Made by a program: the position numbers and the translations under genes. This document shows positions 54,345 to 63,472 of a stretch of DNA of 64,000 bases, in pieces. The DNA is from Bacteroidota bacterium (GTDB taxonomy: Bacteria > Bacteroidota > Ignavibacteria > SZUA-365). The notes below the pieces were generated by a model, which saw nothing but the letters and a program-made list of their open reading frames with translations, searched no databases and was not told where the DNA came from. The stretch is taken from assembly GCA_023432805.1 (NCBI GenBank), contig JAEYUG010000119.1, forward strand, positions 1 to 64,000, written 5' to 3'. Each line of letters starts with the position of its first letter. The stretch's first letter is position 1.

Positions 54345-54372
54345 GACCGTATCGGAGCCATGAAAAAGTTGC
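54345..54372 (-). promoter_or_regulatory. Putative ECF-dependent promoter of the sigma/anti-sigma/Spy-like operon
   Basis: On the minus strand GCAACT (54372-54367), 18 bases and GGTC (54348-54345). Spacing and both boxes match the element at 47641-47668. It lies in the 271-base divergent gap shared with the histidine kinase gene. Confidence 0.48.
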
Positions 54373-54379
54373 ATTTATC

Positions 54380-54410
54380 TTTGAAAATCGGAATTCGTGG
54401 GATAAATTGG
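54380..54410 (+). promoter_or_regulatory. Possible promoter of the histidine kinase/NtrC-type operon
   Basis: TTTG (54380-54383), 19 bases and TAAATTGG (54403-54410), one mismatch from TAnnTTTG. The leader would be about 105 bases. It lies back to back with the ECF promoter. Confidence 0.45.
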
Positions 54411-54521
54411 AACTGCAAACTGTGCACTCTTGCCCACACGACTCCCGACATTCACCTTGTCTTCCCATTCAGTGATGGATGCGGACGACCGTAATCGCAT
54501 GAATAGGCGCGGTGTGCATCG

Positions 54522-56198
54522 ATGTCCCGTACACAAGTCACCATCCATGCCATGACGGACGTTTCCCAGGCTGATCTCAACCTCCTGCTCGAAGAGCGGA
54601 CGGCGGAAATCACCGAACTGTACCGCTTCTATGAGGCGATCGTCGATAGTTCTACGGAAACGTTCATTATCGCGGTCAGTGGCAGCGGGTACGTGCTCAG
54701 CTTCAACGAGGGTGCGCGTCAATTGTTCGGGTATACAGGGCAGGACATCGTCGGCCGCATGCGCGCTTCAGACCTGATCAGCGAACGTGAGGACAGGCAG
54801 GCACGTTGGAGCGCCATGGAGGAACGTGCCAAGCACGAGGGAAAGAGCCGCGATGTTGTTCCGTTGCAGCGCAGCGACGGTTCGGTGTTTCCTGCGTTGG
54901 TGGACCTGACCTTGTTGCTCAACTCGGAACACCAGGCACTGGGAACGCTCTTTGTCGGGCGCGACATGACAGATGCATTCGAGACGCAACGCGCGCTCGA
55001 AGAGCGTACTGCACAATTGGAGTTCCTCAACACCCTGTCACTCGAGATTGGACAGACCCTCGAAGTCGAACAGATCGCCCGACTGGCTCTCAAGCGACTT
55101 GTGGAACGCTTCGATGCCACGGAAGGTGCGTTCTTTCTCAGGAATGCTGAAACACAGGAACTCGGCGCGCTCATCAGCGAGCCGAAAATTGCACGGCTTT
55201 CGCGCATGGCATTGTTGACTCCCACGGTCGAAGACACCATGCTGATCGAAGATGGCGAGGTGCTTATCCGGGAGGTAACTCTCCTGCACCCAGAGGAACA
55301 TGGTCCGTCGCATCGACTGCTTCTCCCACTGCTTCCCAAGGCTTCGTTCCTTGGGGTCTTCGTGCTGCTCCTTCGAAGACAGCCGCAGAGAGATGATGAA
55401 TTGCTCAACTTCCTCTCGACCATTGCGACGTCGATCGGCGGTGCGATGGAAAACGCCATACTCTATGAGGAATCCCTCGCAAAATCTGTCGAAATCCGCA
55501 AGCAGAACAAGGAACTCGACGAATTCGCCTATGTTGTATCGCATGATTTGAAGGAGCCGCTCGCGGGAATCTATTTCATCAGCAATCTGATTACCGACGA
55601 GTACTTCGACAAGATGGACGACACGGGCAAGACCTACATCAGCTCACTCATCGACTTTTCGAAGCGACTTGGCTCGCTGATCGACGCACTGCTCGATCTC
55701 TCTCGCATCGGCCGCATCAATCAGCCCGCCGAGCCGGTGGATATCAGCGAGGTCATGCATGATGTGCGGCAGAATCTGTCGTATCGCATGTCGAGCCGGG
55801 ACATCAGGCTTGTCGTTCAGCCGGACATCCCACTCGTGTTCGGCGACAAGACACGCATCGAGCAGGTGTTTTTCAACCTCATCGGCAATGCATTCAAATT
55901 CAACGACAAGCCGATGGTTCGCGTTGATGTTACAGCGATTCCTGCGGACAATGACAAGATCCACTTCATGGTCCGCGATAACGGTATCGGCATCGAACCG
56001 GTTTACTTCGACAAGATCTTCAAGATCTTCGAGCGATTGAATCCGCGTGAGGAGTACGAAGGGACCGGAGCGGGACTGACCATTGTCAAGAAGATCATCG
56101 AGCATCACGGTGGCGAGATCTGGCTTGAATCCGAATTGGACGTCGGTACGACGTTCCACTTCACACTCCCGAAAGTAAACGACTTATCAAATCAATGA
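54522..56198 (+). CDS. Soluble PAS-GAF histidine kinase
   Basis: The 558-residue protein has no membrane helix. Order: PAS (about 32-155; VDSSTETFIIAVSGSGYVLSFNEGARQLFG), coiled coil (155-175), GAF (175-315), HisKA with His341 in VVSHDLKEPL, and HATPase with N box NLIGNAFKFN, DNGIG (486-490) and GTGAGL. It should autophosphorylate in response to a cytoplasmic signal and pass phosphate to the regulator encoded next, whose start overlaps its stop. The start is ATG 54522 or 54552. Confidence 0.88.
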   Translation: MSRTQVTIHAMTDVSQADLNLLLEERTAEITELYRFYEAIVDSSTETFIIAVSGSGYVLSFNEGARQLFGYTGQDIVGRMRASDLISEREDRQARWSAMEERAKHEGKSRDVVPLQRSDGSVFPALVDLTLLLNSEHQALGTLFVGRDMTDAFETQRALEERTAQLEFLNTLSLEIGQTLEVEQIARLALKRLVERFDATEGAFFLRNAETQELGALISEPKIARLSRMALLTPTVEDTMLIEDGEVLIREVTLLHPEEHGPSHRLLLPLLPKASFLGVFVLLLRRQPQRDDELLNFLSTIATSIGGAMENAILYEESLAKSVEIRKQNKELDEFAYVVSHDLKEPLAGIYFISNLITDEYFDKMDDTGKTYISSLIDFSKRLGSLIDALLDLSRIGRINQPAEPVDISEVMHDVRQNLSYRMSSRDIRLVVQPDIPLVFGDKTRIEQVFFNLIGNAFKFNDKPMVRVDVTAIPADNDKIHFMVRDNGIGIEPVYFDKIFKIFERLNPREEYEGTGAGLTIVKKIIEHHGGEIWLESELDVGTTFHFTLPKVNDLSNQ

Positions 56199-57616
56199 CG
56201 GCCATGGTTTCCGACACACAACAGAAGTCCGGTGCGAGCATTCTCGTCGTCGACGACGAGAAACTGTTTCGAGATGTGCTGACGGCAAAGCTGATCGAAA
56301 ACGGGTATATCACCGACAATGCCATCAATGGCATCGAGGCGATCAACAAGATTCAGCGACAGCAGTACGATGTGATTCTGCTCGACATCAAGATGCCGCG
56401 TGTCAATGGGATCGAAGTGCTCAAGCACATCAACGAGAACACGTTGAATTCCGAAGTGATCATGTTGACGACCTTCACCGATGTGCGCACTGCGGTCGAG
56501 ACCGTCAAACTCGGTGCGTATGATTACATCACCAAACCGTACAATCTATCGGAACTCCTGCAGACAATCGAACGCGCGCTCGAACATCGCAAGCTCAAAC
56601 TCGAGAATGTCATCCTCAAGTCGGAACTCGAACGCAAGCAGCAGGTGCGCAATGTGATCGGGGAAAGCCCCGCGTTCAAGTCGGTGCTGGAAATGGTGTA
56701 CAAGGTCGCTCCGTCAGACAGCAACGTTCTGATCGGGGGACCCAGCGGCTCCGGCAAGGAAGTCATCGCGAACATGCTTTTCAAGTTGTCGAGTCGCAAG
56801 GACAAGCCGTTTGTTGCATTGGACTGTGCGTCCCTGCCCGAGAATCTGCTGGAGAGCGAACTCTTTGGTCATGAACGTGGTGCGTTCACGGATGCCATGG
56901 TCCTCAAGCACGGTCTCGTCGAAGTCGCGAACAACGGGACCCTGTTCCTCGATGAAATCGGGGAAATCAGCATGAACATTCAGCCGAAACTCCTGCGCTT
57001 TCTGCAGTCAGGCGAGTTCCGACGCATAGGCGGTACGCAGACAATGAAGTCCAACGTCCGTGTCATTGCCGCCACGAACCGCAACCTGAAGGAAGCGGTG
57101 AAGGCGGGCATGTTCCGTGAGGACCTTCTCTTTCGTTTGAACGTTATCTCGATTGCATTGCCCACTCTCGCCGAGCGCCGCGAAGACATCCCAGCACTTG
57201 TCGAGTACTTTTTGCAGATGAAGGCGCGAGGCAAGGAGATCCGCAAGGTGAGCGATGCTGCCATGCAAAAGATGCAGCAGTATTATTGGCCCGGAAACGT
57301 TCGCGAGCTCGAAAATGTTATCGAACGAGCAATCATTCTTGGGTCCGGCGATGTGATCGATCTTGCAGACATCATGCTCGATTATGCCGGCACAACCGAG
57401 GGTGACACGCGCCTGCAGAGCGAACTGGCCAGCATGTCGCTCAGTGACATCGAAAAGATCCACATCGAACGCGTGCTCAAAGAGCAGGACTACAACAAGA
57501 AGAAAAGTGCGGAGGTCTTGGGTATCAGCCTCCGAACGCTCTACACGAAAATCTACGATTACCAGATTCCGATCCCGAACAGCAGAAGCGGCGCGCAATC
57601 CTCGAAGGAGAGTTGA
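56195..57616 (+). CDS. NtrC-type sigma-54-dependent response regulator
   Basis: The 473-residue protein has a receiver domain (acidic DD20-21, phospho-acceptor Asp64 in LLDIKMP, Lys114 in TKPY), an AAA+ domain with Walker A GGPSGSGKE (181-189) and Walker B LFLDEIGE (250-257), and a Fis-type HTH (KKKSAEVLGISLRTLYTKI). The sigma-54-contacting loop is GAFTDA (229-234) rather than GAFTGA. It should activate sigma-54 promoters when phosphorylated by the upstream kinase; no -24/-12 site was found nearby. Confidence 0.9.
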   Translation: MTAMVSDTQQKSGASILVVDDEKLFRDVLTAKLIENGYITDNAINGIEAINKIQRQQYDVILLDIKMPRVNGIEVLKHINENTLNSEVIMLTTFTDVRTAVETVKLGAYDYITKPYNLSELLQTIERALEHRKLKLENVILKSELERKQQVRNVIGESPAFKSVLEMVYKVAPSDSNVLIGGPSGSGKEVIANMLFKLSSRKDKPFVALDCASLPENLLESELFGHERGAFTDAMVLKHGLVEVANNGTLFLDEIGEISMNIQPKLLRFLQSGEFRRIGGTQTMKSNVRVIAATNRNLKEAVKAGMFREDLLFRLNVISIALPTLAERREDIPALVEYFLQMKARGKEIRKVSDAAMQKMQQYYWPGNVRELENVIERAIILGSGDVIDLADIMLDYAGTTEGDTRLQSELASMSLSDIEKIHIERVLKEQDYNKKKSAEVLGISLRTLYTKIYDYQIPIPNSRSGAQSSKES

Positions 57617-57655
57617 CCCGTCATCCTGCATCGGGTTCGCTCATCCTTCAATCGC

Positions 57656-59704
57656 ATGCCCACGCACTCACGACTCCTCGTAACATCGGCGCTTCCCTAC
57701 GCGAACGGCGCCATTCATTTCGGTCATCTGGCTGGAGCCTATCTTCCGGCCGATATCTATGTGCGTGCCCAGAGACTCCGCGGACGCGATGTCGTCTACA
57801 TCTGTGGTTCAGATGAGCATGGCGTCAGCATTCTGATTTCAGCAGGGAAGGAGGGCGTTGCTCCACAGGATATCATCGATCGCTACCATGCACTCAACAA
57901 GGCTGCGTTCGATGGTGTGGGGATCAGTTTCGACAATTATTCGCGCACGTCTCTGCCTGTTCATCATGAGACTGCGCGGGAGTGGTTTCTCGAATTTCAC
58001 ACGCGCGGATTGTTGCGCAGCCGCACCGAGCAACAGCTCTTCGACGAGAAGGCAGGGATGTTTCTCCCTGACCGTTTCGTCATGGGCACATGTCCCCATT
58101 GCGGGTTCGAACGCGCCTATGGTGATCAATGCGAGAATTGCAGCAAGTATTATGAGCAGACAGAGCTTGTCAATCCCCGCAGCCTGCTGACTGGTGAGAT
58201 CCCCGTCGTGCGGGAGGCAGTGCATTGGTATTTCCCGCTTGGTGATTTCCAGCAACAACTCGAGGAGTACGTTGCCTCGCATGATGGTGTCTGGAAGGAC
58301 AATGTGCTGCAGCAGGTCAGGAGCTGGCTCAAGGCTGGTCTCAGTGATCGCCCGATCACACGCGACATGGACTGGGGAGTCCGTGTGCCCGTCGACGAAG
58401 CGGAGAAAAAGGTCCTCTATGTCTGGTTCGAAGCCGTGCTCGGGTACATTTCCTCGACGAAGGAATGGGCAGCGCAACGCGGAACGCCGGATGCGTGGAA
58501 ACTCTACTGGTGTGATCCCGACACCGAATACATTGCCTTCATCGGCAAGGACAATATCGTCTTTCATTGTCTGATGTTTCCGGCAATGCTCATGGCAATG
58601 GGCGGCCATGTATTACCAGCAAATGTTCCTGCGAATGAATTCCTCAACCTCGAAGGGCGCAAGTTCTCGAAGAGCCAGAACTGGTCCATCGAAATCCAGG
58701 ACTTCCTCGAACGGTATCCGCCGGATCCGCTGCGCTACACGCTCGCGATGAGCATGCCCGAGCTGCGTGACAGCGACTTTTACTGGAGGGAATTCCAGGC
58801 GCGCAACAACAATGAGCTTGCGGACATTCTCGGCAACTTCATCAACCGCACGATGCAGTTTGCACAGCGTACCTTCGGAGGTGTGGTTCCATCTGCCGGC
58901 ACCTTGCTCGATCGCGATATGGCCTTCCTCGAGGAGTTCCATCGTACGGCAGACACGGTTGCCGAACTCTACGATCGCTTCCGCTTCAAGGATGGTGTGC
59001 AGGCCACGATGAGCCTTGCACGGGCGTGCAACAAATACTTCAACGATGAAGAACCTTGGAAGACGGCGAAGACGGATTCCGCTCGATGTGCCGCAACGAT
59101 TCACTGTTGCCTGCAAGCCTGCCACGCGCTTTCGGTATTGATCCATCCCATACTGCCCTTCACGAGTGCGACGCTCCGTGACATGCTCGCAGTCGCGGCC
59201 GATGCACCGTTCACCTGGGATGCGGCGTGGAACTGGCGCTTGCCCGAGGGACATGTCCTCGGTGAACCACGCCTGTTGTTTCGAAAAATTGACGATGCGG
59301 AGATTGCCACTGAAATTGCGAAGCTCGGTCTGAAGGAGGAATCCGAAGCGACGGTGCGCGAATACGCTCCACCCAAAGAGCAGATTGATATCGAGCAGTT
59401 CGGTGCCCTCGATCTGCGGGTGGCGCGTATCACGGAAGCCGAACGCGTCCCGAAATCGGAGAAGCTGATCCGTCTGCAGGTGGATCTGGGCTTCGAACAG
59501 CGGCAGGTCGTGGCCGGCATCGGCAAGGCCTACACTCCCGAGGATCTGGTCGGCCGTTCAGTGATCGTTGTGGCGAATCTCAGACCAGTCAAGCTCATGG
59601 GTGTTGAGTCGCAGGGGATGGTGCTGGCTGCGACGAATGATGACGGCGTGCCGATTCTGTTGACCCCATCAGCCGAGGTGCATCCCGGTGCAGGCGTCAA
59701 GTAA
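57656..59704 (+). CDS. metG: Methionyl-tRNA synthetase
   Basis: The 682-residue class I enzyme charges tRNA-Met. It has HFGH (HIGH motif), paired zinc cysteines CPHC and CENC, KFSKS (KMSKS variant), the anticodon-binding helical domain, and a C-terminal EMAP/Arc1p-like tRNA-binding domain (FGALDLRVARITEAERVPKSEKLIRLQVDLG ... VANLRPVKLMG). Length is normal for the form with the C-terminal domain. A lipoprotein gene overlaps its end. Confidence 0.96.
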   Translation: MPTHSRLLVTSALPYANGAIHFGHLAGAYLPADIYVRAQRLRGRDVVYICGSDEHGVSILISAGKEGVAPQDIIDRYHALNKAAFDGVGISFDNYSRTSLPVHHETAREWFLEFHTRGLLRSRTEQQLFDEKAGMFLPDRFVMGTCPHCGFERAYGDQCENCSKYYEQTELVNPRSLLTGEIPVVREAVHWYFPLGDFQQQLEEYVASHDGVWKDNVLQQVRSWLKAGLSDRPITRDMDWGVRVPVDEAEKKVLYVWFEAVLGYISSTKEWAAQRGTPDAWKLYWCDPDTEYIAFIGKDNIVFHCLMFPAMLMAMGGHVLPANVPANEFLNLEGRKFSKSQNWSIEIQDFLERYPPDPLRYTLAMSMPELRDSDFYWREFQARNNNELADILGNFINRTMQFAQRTFGGVVPSAGTLLDRDMAFLEEFHRTADTVAELYDRFRFKDGVQATMSLARACNKYFNDEEPWKTAKTDSARCAATIHCCLQACHALSVLIHPILPFTSATLRDMLAVAADAPFTWDAAWNWRLPEGHVLGEPRLLFRKIDDAEIATEIAKLGLKEESEATVREYAPPKEQIDIEQFGALDLRVARITEAERVPKSEKLIRLQVDLGFEQRQVVAGIGKAYTPEDLVGRSVIVVANLRPVKLMGVESQGMVLAATNDDGVPILLTPSAEVHPGAGVK

Positions 59705-60221
59705 CATCGGAAGCCTTCGCGCCGCGTCGTTCCTGAGAACGCTGTGTGTCTTTGCATGCGCCATGGTGGCCATGTCCGGGGCAGGATGTGATCATGGTCT
59801 CGATCCCATCAGGGATGTGTCCGTGCAGCCGGGATTGAGCGGACGTGTCACGGTGCGCTCCGCATTTCCGCCGCCCGACAGTTTGAAGGATCTTCGCATC
59901 GTGTTGTTTCGCAACTATCCTCCCATTGGCATTCTCGAGGAGTTCCTTGCCGGGGCCTTGCGATTCTCCGACCCGCTTCCGATGGATGCAGCTTCGTTCG
60001 AATGGCAAATACGCGCCGACGATCTGAACGGCGTGTATCCCTATGTGGTCGTCGCGTGGCAGTTCGGACCCGATCCCTTCTCAAACTGGAGGGTGGCAGG
60101 TGTCTATGCACCGTCAGGCGATCCGACGAGGCCGCAAGCTGTAGATCTGGGAGGCGGACGCTTCCTTCAGGGCATCGACATCGCGGTCGACTTTGTGAAT
60201 CTGCCTCCTCAACCGTTTTGA
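59688..60221 (+). CDS. Small lipoprotein of unknown function
   Basis: The 177-residue product starts at GTG 59688, 17 bases inside metG; no better start leaves a full signal peptide. The signal ends in lipobox MSGAGC. The mature part (SGRVTVRSAFPPPDSLKDLRIVLFRNYPP) looks like a carboxypeptidase-regulatory-like or transthyretin-type beta domain, but this is weak. It is likely anchored in the inner leaflet of the outer membrane. Confidence 0.6.
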   Translation: MQASSNIGSLRAASFLRTLCVFACAMVAMSGAGCDHGLDPIRDVSVQPGLSGRVTVRSAFPPPDSLKDLRIVLFRNYPPIGILEEFLAGALRFSDPLPMDAASFEWQIRADDLNGVYPYVVVAWQFGPDPFSNWRVAGVYAPSGDPTRPQAVDLGGGRFLQGIDIAVDFVNLPPQPF

Positions 60222-60227
60222 AGTCTG

Positions 60228-60259
60228 ATTGGAGACGCTGACCCTTTTTCGTACCTTCC
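60228..60259 (+). promoter_or_regulatory. Possible promoter of the nucleotidyltransferase gene
   Basis: ATTG (60228-60231), a 20-base spacer and TACCTTCC (60252-60259), two mismatches from TAnnTTTG in the last bases. The spacer holds CCCTTTTTCG just before the box, a string also seen near 19568 before deoC. Confidence 0.45.
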
Positions 60260-60299
60260 GCTCCGAAACCATTTCGACCTTCAGCAAGGCGACGTGCAT

Positions 60300-62840
60300 A
60301 TGAAAGCCGTGATCATGGCGGGAGGGTTTGGAACCCGCCTCAGACCGCTCACCTGTAACATCCCAAAGCCCATGGTGCCAATGGTGAATCGGCCCATGAT
60401 GCAGCATATCGTGGACCTGCTCACCGCGCACGGGTTCAGCGATATCGTCTCGCTCCTCTACTATCATCCTGCGGCGATCCGCAACTATTTCGGTGATGGA
60501 AGTTCGCAGGGCATTCGCATGCAATACATGCAGGCTGAAGCAGATTTCGGAACAGCAGGCAGCGTACGGAATGCTTGGGAGAAGATCGGAGACGAGCGCT
60601 TCCTGATCATCAGCGGCGATGTGTTGACCGATTTCGATCTGACCGCTGCGATGGCCTTTCACACCGAGAAAAAAGCCGACGCGACGCTCGTGCTCACACG
60701 GGTCGCCAATCCCCTGCAGTTTGGTGTCGTCATCACGGACGACGATGGCAACATCACACGCTTTCTCGAAAAGCCGTCGTGGGGTGAAGTGTTCAGTGAC
60801 ACGATCAACACAGGGATCTACATCATCGAGAATCATGTTCTGCAGATCATTCCGTACAAACAGGACTACGATTTCAGCAAGAACCTTTTTCCTGCAATGA
60901 TGCAGGAGGGAATGAAGCTCTGCGGCTATATCGCCGAGGGGTACTGGCGTGACGTGGGAAACCTGAACGAATATCAGGACGCGTCGATGGATTGTCTTGC
61001 CGGGCGCGTGAACGTGATCCTGCCCGGAACAATGGTGCCGCAGTATGCGGAACGCAATGTGCGACTGCATGCGGGGGAGGGGAGCATGCTTCCCGAGATG
61101 GGCGATGGTCTCAAAGGTACTGTCGTTGTTGGCCGCAACTGCCGTATTGCCGAGTCCGCCAACATCGTCAACTCCGTGATCGGCGACAACGTGACGATCT
61201 ATGATGGCGCGACGATTCTCAATACCGTGATCTGGGATGGCTGCACCATCGAAGAACAAGTCGAGATCTCGAACAGCGTTGTCGGCTTTGAAACGATTCT
61301 TCGCAGTGGAGCCACCGTCGACGACAATGTTTTCATCAGCGACAGATGTCAGATCGGCCGCGATGCCTCGCTGCTGTCGAATATCAAGCTCTGGCCGGAG
61401 AAATCCGTCGAAGACGGCGCTGTGCTTTCGAAGAGCCTCGTGTGGGAAGACCGCTGGCTCAAGGAGCTCTTTACCGATGCACGCATCACCGGCTCTGCCA
61501 ACATCGAGATCAATCCCGAATTCGGCGCAAAGCTCGGCGCCGCTCTCGGTGCCATGATCGGCGAAGGACGCATGGTCCTGGCCAGTCGCGATCCCGACAG
61601 CGCTTCGCGCATGATCAAGCGTGCGATCGCATGTGGACTCATGTCTGCGGGAGTGCAGGTCTATGACATGCAGACCAATGCAATTCCCATGGTGCGCCAG
61701 GAACTTCGCAACGGGAAATGTGCCGCAGGCTATCACGTGCGCAAGTCGCCCTTCGACCACAGGTCGATGGATATCATCTTCTTTGACAGCACCGGCAAGG
61801 ATCTACCCGGAAACCGCACCAAATCCATCGAACGGCAGTTCTTTTCAGAGGATTTCCGACGTGCCTCGCACGACCACATCGGTTCGGTGCATTTCGCGGA
61901 ACGCTCGACGGAGAACTATCGCGAACGCTTCCTCGCCGGAATCGACATGCAGCGCATTGCATCGCGACATTTCGATGTCGTGATCGACTACAGCTTTGGC
62001 ATTGCCTCGGCCATTTTTCCGAACATCCTGGGAGAGATGGAGGCGCAGGTGGTGTCATTGAACGCCTACGTCGATCCCAGGCGGTTGACGCGTTCGAGCG
62101 ATGAGTTCTCTTCCGCCTGCGACCACATCTCTCAGATCGTCAAATCCCTCTCGTCTGACATTGGGTTTCTGTTGGATGCCGGAGCGGAAAAGGTGTTTGT
62201 CACCGACGAACATGGGCGATCGATTCCCGACGAGAGACTGCTTCCCATCGTCACCAAGCTGTATCTCGAGAGTCGTCGCCGGCTCGGCGTTGAAGTGAAG
62301 CATGTGGGATGTCCTGTGGGCGCCACCTCCGAAGTGGATCTCGTCGCCCGTGAATACGGTGTGGAAGTCGTGCGCAGCGACAATACACATGGCGGCATGA
62401 TGAGTCTCGTCATCGACAATCCTGCGGTCCCCTTCGTGGGCGGAACGAAGGGTGGATTCATCTTCTCGGAATTCAGCTTTGCGACAGATGCCATGTTCAG
62501 TGTCGCGAAGATCCTCGAGATGATGGCGATGACCGGTTGGTCGCTTGGCCAGATTGATGCCATGATCGAACGCCTTCATCGGACGCAGCGAAACATCCCC
62601 TGTGATTGGGATGCGAAGGGGCGCGTCATGCGCCTGGCCATGCGAGATTCAGAGGGACGAGAGCGAAGGCTTGTCGATGGCATCAAGATTTTTTACGACG
62701 ACCGGACCTGGGTGCTTCTGATCCCCAGCAAGGAGTTTGCAACCTTCCACATCACAGTCGAAGCCGCATCGCCTGAACGCGCAGAAGAACTCGCAGGCGA
62801 ATACGAGCAGAAGGTTGTTCAATGGCGCGATAATGTCTAA
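60300..62840 (+). CDS. Sugar-phosphate nucleotidyltransferase, left-handed beta-helix and degenerate phosphomannomutase domain
   Basis: ATG 60300 (AAGG upstream; GTG 60294 is alternative) gives 846 residues. N-terminal nucleotidyltransferase: VIMAGGFGTRLRPLT, PKPMVPMVNRPM, ISGDVLTD; probably GDP-mannose or another NDP-sugar pyrophosphorylase. Hexapeptide repeats at about 245-360 form a left-handed beta-helix. The C-terminal 450 residues have a phosphohexomutase fold, but all four active loops look lost: no TASHNP (HVRKSPFD instead), no DGDGDR (VTDEHGRS), no GEMSGH-type loop (GGTKGGFI) and no RPSGTEP (IPSKEFA). Similar two-part proteins are known in cyanobacteria and others. It may regulate or stabilise the enzyme rather than catalyse. 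Confidence 0.8.
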   Translation: MKAVIMAGGFGTRLRPLTCNIPKPMVPMVNRPMMQHIVDLLTAHGFSDIVSLLYYHPAAIRNYFGDGSSQGIRMQYMQAEADFGTAGSVRNAWEKIGDERFLIISGDVLTDFDLTAAMAFHTEKKADATLVLTRVANPLQFGVVITDDDGNITRFLEKPSWGEVFSDTINTGIYIIENHVLQIIPYKQDYDFSKNLFPAMMQEGMKLCGYIAEGYWRDVGNLNEYQDASMDCLAGRVNVILPGTMVPQYAERNVRLHAGEGSMLPEMGDGLKGTVVVGRNCRIAESANIVNSVIGDNVTIYDGATILNTVIWDGCTIEEQVEISNSVVGFETILRSGATVDDNVFISDRCQIGRDASLLSNIKLWPEKSVEDGAVLSKSLVWEDRWLKELFTDARITGSANIEINPEFGAKLGAALGAMIGEGRMVLASRDPDSASRMIKRAIACGLMSAGVQVYDMQTNAIPMVRQELRNGKCAAGYHVRKSPFDHRSMDIIFFDSTGKDLPGNRTKSIERQFFSEDFRRASHDHIGSVHFAERSTENYRERFLAGIDMQRIASRHFDVVIDYSFGIASAIFPNILGEMEAQVVSLNAYVDPRRLTRSSDEFSSACDHISQIVKSLSSDIGFLLDAGAEKVFVTDEHGRSIPDERLLPIVTKLYLESRRRLGVEVKHVGCPVGATSEVDLVAREYGVEVVRSDNTHGGMMSLVIDNPAVPFVGGTKGGFIFSEFSFATDAMFSVAKILEMMAMTGWSLGQIDAMIERLHRTQRNIPCDWDAKGRVMRLAMRDSEGRERRLVDGIKIFYDDRTWVLLIPSKEFATFHITVEAASPERAEELAGEYEQKVVQWRDNV

Positions 62841-62878
62841 TTTGCGTAATTAACCTTACGAGCAGACAGACTGTACCC

Positions 62879-63349
62879 ATGAAAATCAGCAGCATCCTCA
62901 CCGAAGATCTCATACAGGTCGATGTACCGGGATCGACGAAAGAGGAAGTCATCAATGCGGTCATCGACCTCGCCGCGAAATCCCAGAAGGTCAAGGATAT
63001 CGAGAAAGTCCGCCTCGCAATTTTCGAGCGTGAGAAAATCATGTCGACCGGTGTGGGGAAGGGCTTTGCGATTCCGCATGGAAAAACTGATGCCGTCAGC
63101 GACATCGTCGCGGCCTTTGCGGTTACCAGAGAACCGATTGATTATCAGTCCCTCGATCATGAGCCCGTCCGCCTGCTGTTTCTCCTCATCGGAAAGGACA
63201 GCCTTGTCGGCGCTCACATCAAGCTGCTCAGTCGTATTTCGCGCCTGATGAACAAGGAGGAGCTTCGCGGGAAGTTGCTGCACGCAACCTCTTCCGCCGA
63301 GATCCTCGAGGTGCTCAAGACTGAGGAAATGAACTACCTCGACGTGTAG
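62879..63349 (+). CDS. PTS EIIA (fructose/nitrogen-regulatory type) domain protein
   Basis: The 156-residue single-domain protein resembles PtsN/EIIA-Fru. The phospho-acceptor His67 lies in GVGKGFAIPHGKTD, with LLFLLIGKDSLVGAHIKLLSRISRLM downstream. No EIIB/EIIC genes are present, so a regulatory role is likely. GTTG and TAATTTG with a 20-base gap at the end of the preceding gene may be a promoter. A terminator follows. Confidence 0.88.
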   Translation: MKISSILTEDLIQVDVPGSTKEEVINAVIDLAAKSQKVKDIEKVRLAIFEREKIMSTGVGKGFAIPHGKTDAVSDIVAAFAVTREPIDYQSLDHEPVRLLFLLIGKDSLVGAHIKLLSRISRLMNKEELRGKLLHATSSAEILEVLKTEEMNYLDV

Positions 63350-63373
63350 TTCGCACGCGTCATCTTTGTTGCG

Positions 63374-63403
63374 AAAGGGCATGCCTTGCCGGCGTGCCTT
63401 TTT
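63374..63403 (+). terminator. Rho-independent terminator after the EIIA gene
   Basis: AAAGGGCATGCC (63374-63385) pairs with GGCGTGCCTTTTT (63391-63403) around a five-base loop, with one or two G-T pairs and a T-run. It separates the EIIA gene from hisS. Confidence 0.8.
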
Positions 63404-63472
63404 CGTACAAGAGGGTTCGTGCATGCCCAGCTGTCCGCACCACTTTCCGTCACCAGCTTTCTTTCCATGGTC

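Noticed and set aside
60114..61760. 548-residue minus-strand frame opposite the nucleotidyltransferase
   Set aside because: Antisense shadow without motifs or ribosome site.
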